DNA from: Actinomadura sp. J1-007
GTDB taxonomy: Bacteria; Actinomycetota; Actinomycetes; Streptosporangiales; Streptosporangiaceae
DNA: 64,000 nt
Direction: 5' to 3'
NCBI RefSeq assembly: GCF_009793335.1
Contig: NZ_WING01000001.1
Coordinates: 6,386,001 to 6,450,000, forward strand
Made by a program: the position numbers and the translations under genes. The notes beneath the pieces were generated by a model that ran no database searches, was not told the origin of the DNA, and saw only the letters and a list, made by a program, of their open reading frames with translations. The first letter of the stretch is position 1. Every line of letters starts with the position of its first letter. Below, one piece after another: positions 8,228-16,736 of the stretch.

Positions 8228-9712
8228 GTGCTTCTGACGATCTCCACCACCATGCCCGGCGCGTCCGACCTGGGGTACCTGCTGCACAAGCATCCTGAAC
8301 GCGTGCAGCGGTTCGACCAGTCGTACGGCACCGCGCACGTCTTCTACCCCGACGCGGACGGCGCGCGCTGCACGGCGGCGCTGCTGCTCGACGTGGACCC
8401 GGTGCGGCTCGTCCGCACGCGCGGCAAGGGCACGCCCGACTTCTCGCTCGGGCAGTACGTGAACGACCGGCCGTACGCCGCGTCGTCGCTGCTGGCGTCC
8501 GCGATGGCGGGCGTGTTCCGCACGGCGATGCGCGGCCGGTGCGACGCGCGGCCCGAGCTGGCCGCCGCGCCGATGCCGCTGGAGATCACGCTGCCCGCGC
8601 TGCCGTGCCGGGGAGGGGCGCGCCAGGCCGAACGGTTCTTCGCGCCGCTCGGCTGGGACGTGTCGGCCGTCCCCGTGCCGCTGGACCCGGAGTTCCCCGA
8701 GTGGGGCGACTCCCGCTACGTGACGCTGACGCTCAGCGGCACGCTGCGGCTCGCGGACGCGCTGAACCAGCTCTACGTGCTGCTGCCCGTCCTGGACGAG
8801 GCCAAGCACTACTGGATCGCGCCCGACGAGGTCGACAAGCTCGTCCGCGCGGGCGAGGGCTGGCTCGCCGCCCACCCGGAGCGGAACGCCATCACCCGCC
8901 GCTACCTCGCGAACCGGCGCGCGCTCGTCCGCGCGGCCCTCGGCCGCCTCGCCGACTCCGAGGGCGCGCCCGAGGACGCCCTCGACCGCGTCGAGATCGA
9001 CGAGGAGCCGACCCCCGCTGAGTCCGAGACCGCCGAGTCCGAGACCGCCGAGGGCGCGCCGTCCGAGGGCGCGCCGTCCGCCGAAGGCGAGGCTGCCGAG
9101 CCCGTCGCCGTGCCGCTCGCCGAACGGCGCGCCCAGGCGGTCGTGGAGGCGCTGCGCGGCGAGGACGCCCGCCGCGTCATCGACCTCGGCTGCGGTTCGG
9201 GGAGGCTGCTGGCCCGCCTCCTCCAGGACGCGTTCTTCAGCGAGGTCGCGGGCGCGGACGTGTCGTACCGCGCGCTCGCGATGGCCCGGCGGCGCCTGCG
9301 CCTGGACACCCGGCCGCGCCGCGACGGGGACCGGCTGCGCGACGTGTTCCAGGGCGCGCTGACGTACGCCGACGAGCGCTTCCAGGGGTACGACGCGGCC
9401 GTGCTGATGGAGGTGGTCGAGCACGTCGACCCACCGCGCCTCGCCGCGGTCGAGCGGGTCGTGTTCGGGCGCGCGGCGCCGCGCGTGGTGGTCGTCACCA
9501 CGCCGAACGCCGAGTACAACGTCCGCTACGAGGGGATGGAGCCGGGGGCCGTGCGCCACCCCGACCACCGCTTCGAGTGGACCAGGGAGGAGTTCCGGGC
9601 CTGGGCCGGGCGCGTCGCGGGCGCGTACGGCTACCGGGTCCGGCACGTGCCGGTCGGCGGCGAGGACCCCGAGGTGGGCGCGCCGACCCAGCTGGGGGTG
9701 TTCAGCCGATGA
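8228..9712 (+). CDS. hen1: Bacterial Hen1, 3'-terminal RNA ribose 2'-O-methyltransferase
   Basis: 494 residues. The N-terminal half (from MLLTISTTMPGASDLGYLLH) is the bacterial-specific Hen1 domain that stimulates the Pnkp ligase. The C-terminal half is an SAM methyltransferase with IDLGCGSG near 318-325, and the metal site EVVEH (Glu395, Glu398, His399) followed by HPDH. The same Glu-x-x-Glu-His arrangement is known in Clostridium thermocellum Hen1. A ~45-residue Glu/Ala/Ser/Pro-rich linker with repeated SETAE and GAPSEG units joins the halves. With Pnkp it repairs tRNAs cut by ribotoxins, and the 2'-O-methyl mark blocks re-cleavage. The GTG start gives the family's standard N terminus. It overlaps pnkp by ATGA. 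Confidence 0.95.
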   Translation: MLLTISTTMPGASDLGYLLHKHPERVQRFDQSYGTAHVFYPDADGARCTAALLLDVDPVRLVRTRGKGTPDFSLGQYVNDRPYAASSLLASAMAGVFRTAMRGRCDARPELAAAPMPLEITLPALPCRGGARQAERFFAPLGWDVSAVPVPLDPEFPEWGDSRYVTLTLSGTLRLADALNQLYVLLPVLDEAKHYWIAPDEVDKLVRAGEGWLAAHPERNAITRRYLANRRALVRAALGRLADSEGAPEDALDRVEIDEEPTPAESETAESETAEGAPSEGAPSAEGEAAEPVAVPLAERRAQAVVEALRGEDARRVIDLGCGSGRLLARLLQDAFFSEVAGADVSYRALAMARRRLRLDTRPRRDGDRLRDVFQGALTYADERFQGYDAAVLMEVVEHVDPPRLAAVERVVFGRAAPRVVVVTTPNAEYNVRYEGMEPGAVRHPDHRFEWTREEFRAWAGRVAGAYGYRVRHVPVGGEDPEVGAPTQLGVFSR

Positions 9713-12288
9713 CCGAGATCAGGGTGCCCGAGATGGGGCTGGTCGTGCTGGTCGGCGTGTCCGGCTCGGGCAAGTCGTACTTCGCGCGCAGGCACTTCGC
9801 GCCGACGCAGGTGGTGTCGTCCGACTTCTGCCGCGGCGTGGTGTCCGACGACGAGAACGACCAGTCCGCGAGCGCCGACGCGTTCGACCTGCTGCACCAC
9901 ATCGTCCGCACGCGGCTGCGGCGCGGCCTGCTGACGGTCGTGGACGCCACCAACGTGCGGCCGAACGCGCGGCAGGCGCTGCTCCAGATCGCCAAGGAGC
10001 ACGACGTGCTGTCCGTCGCGATCGTCCTGGACGTCCCCGAGCGGGTCGCCGCCGAACGGAACGCGGCCCGCCCCGACCGCCGCGACCTGCCCGCGCACGT
10101 GATCCCGAGGCAGCGCCGCGAGCTGCGCCGGAGCCTGCGCGCGCTCGGCCGCGAGTTCAAGCGGTCCTACGTCCTGACGGGCGTGGACGAGATCGACGCG
10201 GCGACGATCGCGTACGAGAAGGCGTGGAACGACCGGCGGGAGCTGACCGGGCCGTTCGACGTCGTCGGCGACGTGCACGGCTGCCGCGCCGAGCTGGAGG
10301 ACCTGCTCGGCGACCTCGGCTACGAGGTCGAGCGCGACGGGCAGGGCCGCGCCGTCGGCGCGAGCCACCCGGGCGGCCGGACCGCCGTGTTCGTCGGCGA
10401 CCTCGTCGACCGCGGCCCGGACACCCCCGGCGTGCTGCGCCTGGTCATGGGCATGGTCGGGGCGGGCGACGCGCTGTGCGTCTCCGGCAACCACGAGGCG
10501 AAGCTCGTGCGCGCGCTGCGCGGCCGGAAGGTGCGGGTCGCGCACGGGCTCGCCGAGTCGCTGGAGCAGCTCGGCGCGGAGACCGAGGAGTTCCGGGCCG
10601 CCGCGCTGGCGTTCATGGACGGGCTCATCTCGCACTACGTGCTGGACGGCGGCCGCCTCGTCGTCGCGCACGCCGGGCTGAAGGAGGACTACCACGGGCG
10701 CGCGTCCGGCCGGGTCCGCTCGTTCGCGCTGTACGGCGACACCACCGGCGAGACCGACGAGTACGGGCTGCCCGTCCGCTACCCGTGGGCGCGCGACTAC
10801 CGGGGCCGGGCGACGGTCGTGTACGGCCACACGCCCACCCCGGAGGCCGAGTGGATCAACAACACGATCTGCCTCGACACCGGCGCGGTGTTCGGCGGGC
10901 GGCTGACCGCGCTGCGCTACCCGGAGCGCGAGCTCGTCGCGCGCCCGGCGCGGCGCGTCTGGTACGAGCCGGTCCGCCCGCTGTCCGCGGAGGCCGGGGC
11001 CGGGGGCGGGGCCGCGCCGGTCGGCGGCGGCCACCGCGAGAGCGACGTCCTGAAGATCGAGGACGTGCTCGGCAACGGCGGCGTCGAGACGCGGCTGATG
11101 GGCCGCGTGACCGTACGGGAGGAGAACGCGCTGGCGGCGCTGGAGGTGATGAGCCGGTTCGCGATCGACCCGCGCTGGCTGGTGTACCTGCCGCCGACGA
11201 TGGCGCCCGCCGAGACGTCCGCGCTGCCCGGGTACCTGGAGCACCCCGCCGAGGCGCTCGCCGCGTACCGCGACAAGGGCGTCGTGCGGGTGGTCTGCGA
11301 GGAGAAGCACATGGGGTCGCGCGCCGTCGTGGTCGTCTGCCGCGACGCGGACGCGGCGCGCGCCCGGTTCGGCGTGGACGACGGCACGACCGGCGCCGTC
11401 TACACCCGTACGGGCCGCGCGTTCTTCCGCGACCCCGCCCGCACGGCCGCGGTCCTGGACCGGGTCCGCGCCGCAGCGGACGCGGCCGGGCTGTGGGACG
11501 AGTTGGACACCGGCTGGCTCGTTCTCGACTGCGAGCTGCTGCCCTGGTCGGCGAAGGCGATGGACCTGATCCGCACCCAGTACGCGGCGACCGGCGCGGC
11601 GGCGCGGGCGGCGCTGCCGGTGGCGTTCCGGGCGCTGGCGCGGGCGGCGGAGCGCGGCCTGGACGTCGGCGGCCTGCGCGAGCGCGTCGAGGCGCGGACG
11701 GCCAACGCGGCGCTGTTCCGCGACGCCTACGCCCGCTACTGCTGGACGGTCGACGGGCTGGACGGGGTGCGCCTCGCCCCGTTCCAGATCCTGGCGGGGG
11801 AGGGGTCGGCGTGGGCGTCGCTGCGCGACCACGACTGGCACCTCGCGGCGGCGGAACGGCTCGCCGCCGCCGACCCGACCGGAATGCTCATGGGGACCGC
11901 GTCGCTGGCCGTGGACCTCCTCGGCGCGGACGGGCCCGAGGCCGAGGCGGTCGCGTGGTGGGAGAAGCTCACCGCGGCGGGCGGCGAGGGGATGGTCGTC
12001 AAGCCGCTCGGGCCGTTCCCCGAGGGCGTGAAGACGCAGCCCGGGATCAAGTGCCGGGGGCGCGAGTACCTGCGGATCATCTACGGCCCGGACTACACCG
12101 AGCCCGTCGACCTGGAGCGGCTGCGCGGCCGTTCGCTCGGCCGCAAGCGCTCGCTCGCGATGCGCGAGCACGCGCTCGGGCTGGAGGCGCTGGACCGGCT
12201 GGCGGGCGGCGAGCCGCTGTGGCGGATCCACCAGGCGGTGTTCGCGGTGCTGGCCCTGGAGTCCGAGCCGGTCGACCCCCGGCTCTGA
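9709..12288 (+). CDS. pnkp: Polynucleotide kinase-phosphatase-ligase of bacterial RNA repair
   Basis: 859 residues, close to the ~870 of the Clostridium thermocellum protein. Three domains follow in order. A 5'-OH kinase carries the P-loop GVSGSGKS (16-23). A 2',3'-phosphatase of the metallophosphoesterase type carries GDVHGC (187-192), GDLVDRGPD and GNHE (260-263). A C-terminal adenylyltransferase/ligase carries the nucleotidyl lysine in EEKHMGSR (Lys533). Full end-healing plus adenylation needs Hen1, whose gene overlaps it by four bases, so the two are co-translated. A short Gly/Ala-rich linker sits between phosphatase and ligase. A bidirectional hairpin follows. Every catalytic motif I looked for is intact. 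Confidence 0.96.
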   Translation: MTEIRVPEMGLVVLVGVSGSGKSYFARRHFAPTQVVSSDFCRGVVSDDENDQSASADAFDLLHHIVRTRLRRGLLTVVDATNVRPNARQALLQIAKEHDVLSVAIVLDVPERVAAERNAARPDRRDLPAHVIPRQRRELRRSLRALGREFKRSYVLTGVDEIDAATIAYEKAWNDRRELTGPFDVVGDVHGCRAELEDLLGDLGYEVERDGQGRAVGASHPGGRTAVFVGDLVDRGPDTPGVLRLVMGMVGAGDALCVSGNHEAKLVRALRGRKVRVAHGLAESLEQLGAETEEFRAAALAFMDGLISHYVLDGGRLVVAHAGLKEDYHGRASGRVRSFALYGDTTGETDEYGLPVRYPWARDYRGRATVVYGHTPTPEAEWINNTICLDTGAVFGGRLTALRYPERELVARPARRVWYEPVRPLSAEAGAGGGAAPVGGGHRESDVLKIEDVLGNGGVETRLMGRVTVREENALAALEVMSRFAIDPRWLVYLPPTMAPAETSALPGYLEHPAEALAAYRDKGVVRVVCEEKHMGSRAVVVVCRDADAARARFGVDDGTTGAVYTRTGRAFFRDPARTAAVLDRVRAAADAAGLWDELDTGWLVLDCELLPWSAKAMDLIRTQYAATGAAARAALPVAFRALARAAERGLDVGGLRERVEARTANAALFRDAYARYCWTVDGLDGVRLAPFQILAGEGSAWASLRDHDWHLAAAERLAAADPTGMLMGTASLAVDLLGADGPEAEAVAWWEKLTAAGGEGMVVKPLGPFPEGVKTQPGIKCRGREYLRIIYGPDYTEPVDLERLRGRSLGRKRSLAMREHALGLEALDRLAGGEPLWRIHQAVFAVLALESEPVDPRL

Positions 12289-12339
12289 CCGGCGCGTCGC
12301 GCGTCGCGCCTCGGCGGGGGCGGCGGGCCGGGGGCGCGG

Positions 12340-12376
12340 GCAGTGATCAAGGGAGCGGGGGTCCCTTGATCACTGC
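12340..12376. terminator. Perfect 15-bp hairpin terminator
   Basis: GCAGTGATCAAGGGA (12340-12354) and its exact complement (12362-12376) enclose a seven-base loop. It lies between pnkp and the convergent zinc-ribbon gene and ends seven bases before the latter's stop codon, so it likely ends both transcripts. Confidence 0.9.
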
Positions 12377-12382
12377 GGTGCC

Positions 12383-12655
12383 TCAGGTCGAGAAGAGCAT
12401 GTGGAAGACGCTGCCGTGGTGGGGGCGGTGGTGGTGCCCGCCGTGGTGGTGATGGTGCACCGCGGCGGGCGCGCCCCACGCGGGGGCCGCGGGCGCGGCG
12501 GGCGGCGGGGCGGCCCGGTAGGCGGCCTCCATCTGGCTCAGGGCTTCCAGCTCGCCGTAGTCGAGGAAGATGCCCCGGCAGTTGTCACATTGCTCGATGT
12601 GGACGCCGTTGCGGGTGTAGGTCCGCATCACGCCACGACACTTAGGGCAGTGCAT
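12383..12655 (-). CDS. TFIIB-type zinc-ribbon protein with His-rich tail
   Basis: 90 residues. The first ~40 form a zinc ribbon with CPKC (Cys3, Cys6) and CDNC (Cys23, Cys26) and the family phrase GIFLDYGELEAL, as in the zf-TFIIB group of small bacterial proteins. A Pro/Ala linker leads to a tail with HHHHHGGHHHRPHH, which could bind extra zinc or nickel. The family's function is unknown; DNA, RNA or protein contacts have been proposed. It is a single gene, convergent with pnkp. It probably uses the ATG at 12655, giving the expected start MHCPKC. Confidence 0.88.
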   Translation of the reverse strand: MHCPKCRGVMRTYTRNGVHIEQCDNCRGIFLDYGELEALSQMEAAYRAAPPPAAPAAPAWGAPAAVHHHHHGGHHHRPHHGSVFHMLFST

Positions 12656-12721
12656 AGCCTTGTCGTCCTTCCGGTCTGATCCCCAGGTAGAGGGTAAATG
12701 TAGGGCAGGCCCGGCGCCACG

Positions 12722-13774
12722 TCATGCCGGGACCCCCGCCTCGGAGATTCTCGCGCAGGTGTCGACGAGCGCGGTCTCGGGCCCGTCGAGCGGCCGTCCC
12801 TCCTCCCGTGCGGATACGACGCACGTGGCGGCGATCTGGATCACGAGGGTCCGGGCGGGCAGGTCCAGCGCCTCCCACGGGTCGCCGCCGGGGGGAACGG
12901 CGGGACCGCCCGCCTCCCGGTACGCGCCGAGGAACCGTTCCCAGTCGCCGGGCGGGAGCACCCCGGCGGAGAACAGCGCCGCGGGACGGGCCAGATCCCA
13001 CGCCGGGTCGCCGCGCCCGACGTCCTCGATGTCAATGAGCCGCCACCCCGCCCCCGCCCCCGAGCCGGACCCCGCCCCCGAGCCGGACGCCGCGCCCGTC
13101 CCGGACGCCGCGCCGGACGCTGCCCCCGACGCCGTCCCGGACGCCGCTCCCGTCCCGGACGCCGCTCCCGTCCTGGACGCCGAGCCGGGCGTTGCTCCCG
13201 TCGCCGTCTCGTCGTGGGCGGGGGAGCGGACCATCTGCCCCAGGTGCCAGTCGCCGTGGATCAGGCACTCCGCGGCCGGCGTTGGGACGGGCGCTTCGCC
13301 CCGTACCCAGGCGGGCAGGGTCGCGAACGCCCGGCGCACCTCGCTGTCGGCGGGCCCGTCACCGAGGCGGCCCACCACGCGGGCCACGCGCGCCGGGCGT
13401 CCCCACGCGGGTGCGCCCTCGGGGACCGGTTTGCTGTGCAGGACGGCCAGCAGCCTCGCCCCGTCCTCCCACGGAAGCTCGCCCGCCGGATCGACGGGCG
13501 CGCCGTAGGGGGAGACGGTGACGACGCGTCCGTCCACCTCCAGCGGTGGCCCTTCGGGGGCGACCAGGACGTCCCGGAGCGTCGCGGCCAGGGCGACCCG
13601 CTCGCGGAACGGCGCGCCGTGGTCGCGGTCGGGCTGGTGGGCCTTCACCGCCACGCCGCCGACGCGCACGACCAGGACGCCGTGCCGGTCGTACAGCGTC
13701 TCCGGGCGCCCGTCAGCGGAGCCGGACGCCCGGAGGCCGATGGAGACGAGGCGGGCATACAGGTCGTGCTGCAC
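12722..13774 (-). CDS. Aminoglycoside-phosphotransferase-like kinase with low-complexity insert
   Basis: About 350 residues of the APH/choline-kinase fold. The catalytic loop LIHGDWHLGQM and the metal-binding stretch LIDIEDVGRGDPAWDLA are both present. In normal members they lie close together; here they are separated by about 55 residues made almost only of Gly, Ala, Ser and Thr, encoded by a 12-bp tandem repeat. The insert falls in the activation-segment side of the active site, so it must loop out for the enzyme to work. Substrate unknown; true drug resistance is not implied. The start is uncertain: GTG at 13774 or TTG at 13786, directly after the stop of the sugar dehydrogenase, suggesting one transcript. 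Confidence 0.78.
   Translation of the reverse strand: MQHDLYARLVSIGLRASGSADGRPETLYDRHGVLVVRVGGVAVKAHQPDRDHGAPFRERVALAATLRDVLVAPEGPPLEVDGRVVTVSPYGAPVDPAGELPWEDGARLLAVLHSKPVPEGAPAWGRPARVARVVGRLGDGPADSEVRRAFATLPAWVRGEAPVPTPAAECLIHGDWHLGQMVRSPAHDETATGATPGSASRTGAASGTGAASGTASGAASGAASGTGAASGSGAGSGSGAGAGWRLIDIEDVGRGDPAWDLARPAALFSAGVLPPGDWERFLGAYREAGGPAVPPGGDPWEALDLPARTLVIQIAATCVVSAREEGRPLDGPETALVDTCARISEAGVPA
13048..13200. repeat. 12-bp tandem repeat inside the APH-like kinase gene
   Basis: On the plus strand, units close to GTCCCGGACGCC and GCTCCC recur in head-to-tail order through this stretch. Because the period is a multiple of three, the reading frame survives, and the repeat encodes the Gly/Ala/Ser/Thr insert between the catalytic loop and the metal site. 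Copy number probably varies between strains. Confidence 0.8.
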
Positions 13775-13786
13775 CCGCCAAGTCAA

Positions 13787-16498
13787 TCACCTGTCGAAGA
13801 CCTCCATCTCCCACAGCGAGTAGCCGTAGGCCGTCGCGCGCTTGGTCCCGTAGATCCGCACCCAGCGGGCGCTGACCGGCGTGAACGGCAGGACGTCCAC
13901 GGCGCCGTCCCCGTTCGCGCGGGTCTGCACGGTCGTCCAGACGCCGCCGCCCGTGGAGGTCTGCACCTTGTAGTCCTTGCCGTACGCCGCCTCCCACCGC
14001 AGCAGCACGTAGCCGACCTGGCGGGCGGACCCGAGATCGACCTCGATCCACTGCGGGTCGCTGCGGGCGCTCGACCAGCGGGTGGCGGGATCGCCGTCCA
14101 CGGCCTTCGGGCCCTCCAGCCCGGCCTTCTCCACGCTGGAGACCTTCACCGGGCGCCCGAGCGCCAGGTTCGTCTTCGGCCGGTACGTGGCGGTCAGGGT
14201 CGCGTCGGCGTTCGCGACGACGTTGTGCGCGGACGCGCCGCCGTCCGACCAGCCCGCGAACTCGTACGCCCGGTCGCCGACGACCTGCGTCTGGGCCGGC
14301 GCGGACACCGACACGTTCGACCCTTGGATGACGGTCCCGGTGAACGGCGCGGCCCGCGTCGTCTCCAGCAGCGTCAGCGGGACGCCCGGCGGGTCGCTCG
14401 CGAGCGTCAGCCGGGCGGTCTTCGGATGCAGTTCCACGCTCTTGGTGTCGCTGAGCCCGTCGGAGTCGGTCGCGGTCAGCCGCAGCTCGATCCACGACGG
14501 GTACTCGTGGTCGGGCGCGACGAACTCGCCGTCCGTCCCGTCCTGCCCGGTGATCATGTGGGTGTGGCAGTCGCTCGGGCAGTGGTGCATGATGATCTGC
14601 CATTTCAGCGACGAGCCGGTGAGCGGGCCGTCCTCGCCGTCCGCGCCCGTCCCCGCGAACGGGATCCGGTCGCCGACCCGCCAGGTCAGGTCCGCGCCCG
14701 GCGCCGTGATCGCCGCGACGGGCGGGGTGGACCCGGCCGTGACGGTGAGCGCCGCGGTGTCGGACGCGCCCCTGGTGTCGGTGACCTTCAGCCCGACCGT
14801 GTAGCGGCCCTTCGCCTGGTAGGTGAACGACGGGTTCACGGCGGACGAGTCGTCGTAGGCGCCGTCGCCGTCCAGGTCCCAGGCGTAGGTGAGCGGCAGG
14901 TCGCCGTCGGCGTCGCTGGAGGTGCCGCCGTCGAACGCGACCGCCAGCGGCGCCGGGCCGCTCGTGACGTCCGACTTGATCGCCGCGACGGGCGGGTTGT
15001 TGACGCCGTTGTAGACGAACCGGACGATCCGGTTGCCGATGATGTCCACGCCGAACAGGTCGCCGTTCGGGCCCGCCTGGAGCTCGACCACGCCGCCCGC
15101 GTCGGTGGAGAACGTCTCGATCTTCGTCTTGTCGGGCAGCCCGTCCGCGCCCGGCCTCATCGCCCACACGCACTTGCGGGCGTAGTCGCTGAAGAACAGC
15201 GCGCCCCGGTACTGCGCCGGGTAGGTCGTCCCCGCGTAGAACGCCATGCCGCTGGTGGACGAGCTCCCGACGCCACAGGTCTCGCCTGGCACGATCTTGT
15301 CGCTGTGCTTGTAGGCGTACCACGGCGCGGTCACGGCCCCGGCGCCCTCGCCGTACAGCTTCTCGCAGAGGTTGAGGTCGGCGGCGTCGTAGCCGGGCGT
15401 GCGGCCCGCGCCCTCGTAGCAGGGCCAGCCGAAGTTGCGCATCGTGGACCGCGGCTCGGGGAGGCGGTTGATCTCCTCCCAGGTGGTGTAGCCGACGTCG
15501 CCGTTCCAGATCTCGTCGGTGCCGGGCCGGACCGTGAACCGGTAGGGGTTGCGCAGGCCGTACGCGACGATGCGCTTGACGTTCGGCCCGCCGTTCGGCA
15601 GCGGGTTGCCCGCCGAGCCGTCGCCGGTGTCGGGGTCGATCCGGATGATCGTCCCGTCGAGCGTGGCGGGGTCGCCGGCCGTGCGCAGGTCCTGGGCGCG
15701 CAGCGCGCCGCCCTCGCCGGTCGGCGCGGTGAGCGGCGTCCCGGCGGGCTTCGGCGGGTCGCCGCACGCGTTGTTCTTCTGGCCGTAGTCGGCGTACTGG
15801 AAGCTCGCGCCGTCGCCGCCGCCCGCGTAGAGCTGGCCGTCCTCGCCGAACGCCAGCGTCCCGACCGAGTGGCTGGAGAACTGCTGGCACCAGTCCTCGA
15901 CCAGCACCCGCTCGCCGACGGGCCCGGCCGCCCGCGACGCGGCGCGCGCCTGCACGGCGGGGGTCAGCACGGAGATCCGGCCCGCGACGACGCAGCCCTC
16001 GTTGTTGGCGCCCGGCGGGTCGGGGCACTGGTCGTTCGTCCCGTCGGCCGAGGGCCACTTCGGGTACGCGCCGCCCAGCGTGCCGTTGTAGGTGTACATC
16101 ACGTACACCCGCGGGTCGGTGGGGAAGTTCGGGTGCAGCGCCATGCCGAGCAGGCCGCGGTCCCAGCCGTTGAACACCTGCCGCCGCAGGTCGGCGTAGA
16201 CCTCCGGGGCGGTGTCGGTGAGGGAGTCGAAGACCTTGACGATCCCGCTCTTCTCCGCGACGAACACGCGGCCGTCCGGCGAGAACTCCACGTTCGTCGG
16301 CATGGTCAGCCCGGACAGCACGGTCTTCTGCTGGAAGTTGGCGGGCAGCCGGGCGCTCGCGGCGGGCGCGGCGGGCGCGGCGCGCACGGGCGACGGCCAG
16401 CCGGCGGACAGCAGCGACGCGGCGAGGGCGACGGCGAGCAGGGCGGCGAGCAGCGGCCGCCGGCGCGGGGACGCGGGGGAGAGGAGGCGTACGACCAC
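13787..16498 (-). CDS. Secreted glucose/sorbosone dehydrogenase-like protein with PKD and discoidin domains
   Basis: About 903 residues. A basic start and hydrophobic stretch ending near PVRAAPA look like a signal peptide. Next comes a six-bladed GSDH beta-propeller: TMPTNVEFSPDGRVFVAEKS, RGLLGMALHPNFP and YGLRNPYRF are family landmarks. It is followed by a PKD domain (TYAWDLDGDG), a second immunoglobulin-like region, a repeat with YEFAGWSDGG, and a C-terminal F5/8-type (discoidin) carbohydrate-binding domain. The propeller family oxidises sugars with PQQ, but actinomycete paralogues are not well characterised. I chose the GTG at 16498 because GGAAGGGA precedes it; an upstream ATG at 16648 lacks such support. 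The APH-like gene follows directly. Confidence 0.88.
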   Translation of the reverse strand: MVVRLLSPASPRRRPLLAALLAVALAASLLSAGWPSPVRAAPAAPAASARLPANFQQKTVLSGLTMPTNVEFSPDGRVFVAEKSGIVKVFDSLTDTAPEVYADLRRQVFNGWDRGLLGMALHPNFPTDPRVYVMYTYNGTLGGAYPKWPSADGTNDQCPDPPGANNEGCVVAGRISVLTPAVQARAASRAAGPVGERVLVEDWCQQFSSHSVGTLAFGEDGQLYAGGGDGASFQYADYGQKNNACGDPPKPAGTPLTAPTGEGGALRAQDLRTAGDPATLDGTIIRIDPDTGDGSAGNPLPNGGPNVKRIVAYGLRNPYRFTVRPGTDEIWNGDVGYTTWEEINRLPEPRSTMRNFGWPCYEGAGRTPGYDAADLNLCEKLYGEGAGAVTAPWYAYKHSDKIVPGETCGVGSSSTSGMAFYAGTTYPAQYRGALFFSDYARKCVWAMRPGADGLPDKTKIETFSTDAGGVVELQAGPNGDLFGVDIIGNRIVRFVYNGVNNPPVAAIKSDVTSGPAPLAVAFDGGTSSDADGDLPLTYAWDLDGDGAYDDSSAVNPSFTYQAKGRYTVGLKVTDTRGASDTAALTVTAGSTPPVAAITAPGADLTWRVGDRIPFAGTGADGEDGPLTGSSLKWQIIMHHCPSDCHTHMITGQDGTDGEFVAPDHEYPSWIELRLTATDSDGLSDTKSVELHPKTARLTLASDPPGVPLTLLETTRAAPFTGTVIQGSNVSVSAPAQTQVVGDRAYEFAGWSDGGASAHNVVANADATLTATYRPKTNLALGRPVKVSSVEKAGLEGPKAVDGDPATRWSSARSDPQWIEVDLGSARQVGYVLLRWEAAYGKDYKVQTSTGGGVWTTVQTRANGDGAVDVLPFTPVSARWVRIYGTKRATAYGYSLWEMEVFDR

Positions 16499-16736
16499 GG
16501 ACGAGTCCCTTCCGAGCGCTGATGGGAGCCGTGCGATCGATCCGTTGATCCGGGGGGTGTGAACGGAACGATGGACCATTTCCGGGCCATCCGGGCGAAT
16601 CGGGCCGATCGTGGTCAGCGGCGCATCCGCTTGCGGCCAGCGCGACAACCGGACGGCGCGCTGGAACGACGCCGTTCCGTGTCCGCGCGTGTCGCGCTCG
16701 CGACGCGTGCCGTGTTCGCCGTGCGCGCCGTGCGGG

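Noticed and set aside
12722..13774. Calling the APH-like kinase an aminoglycoside resistance gene
   Set aside because: Only the general fold is visible; the APH superfamily includes choline, homoserine and other kinases, and nothing in the context suggests resistance.
13787..16648. Longer form of the sugar dehydrogenase from the ATG at 16648
   Set aside because: The extra ~50 residues precede the signal peptide, which should be at the N terminus, and the GTG at 16498 has a better ribosome-binding site.
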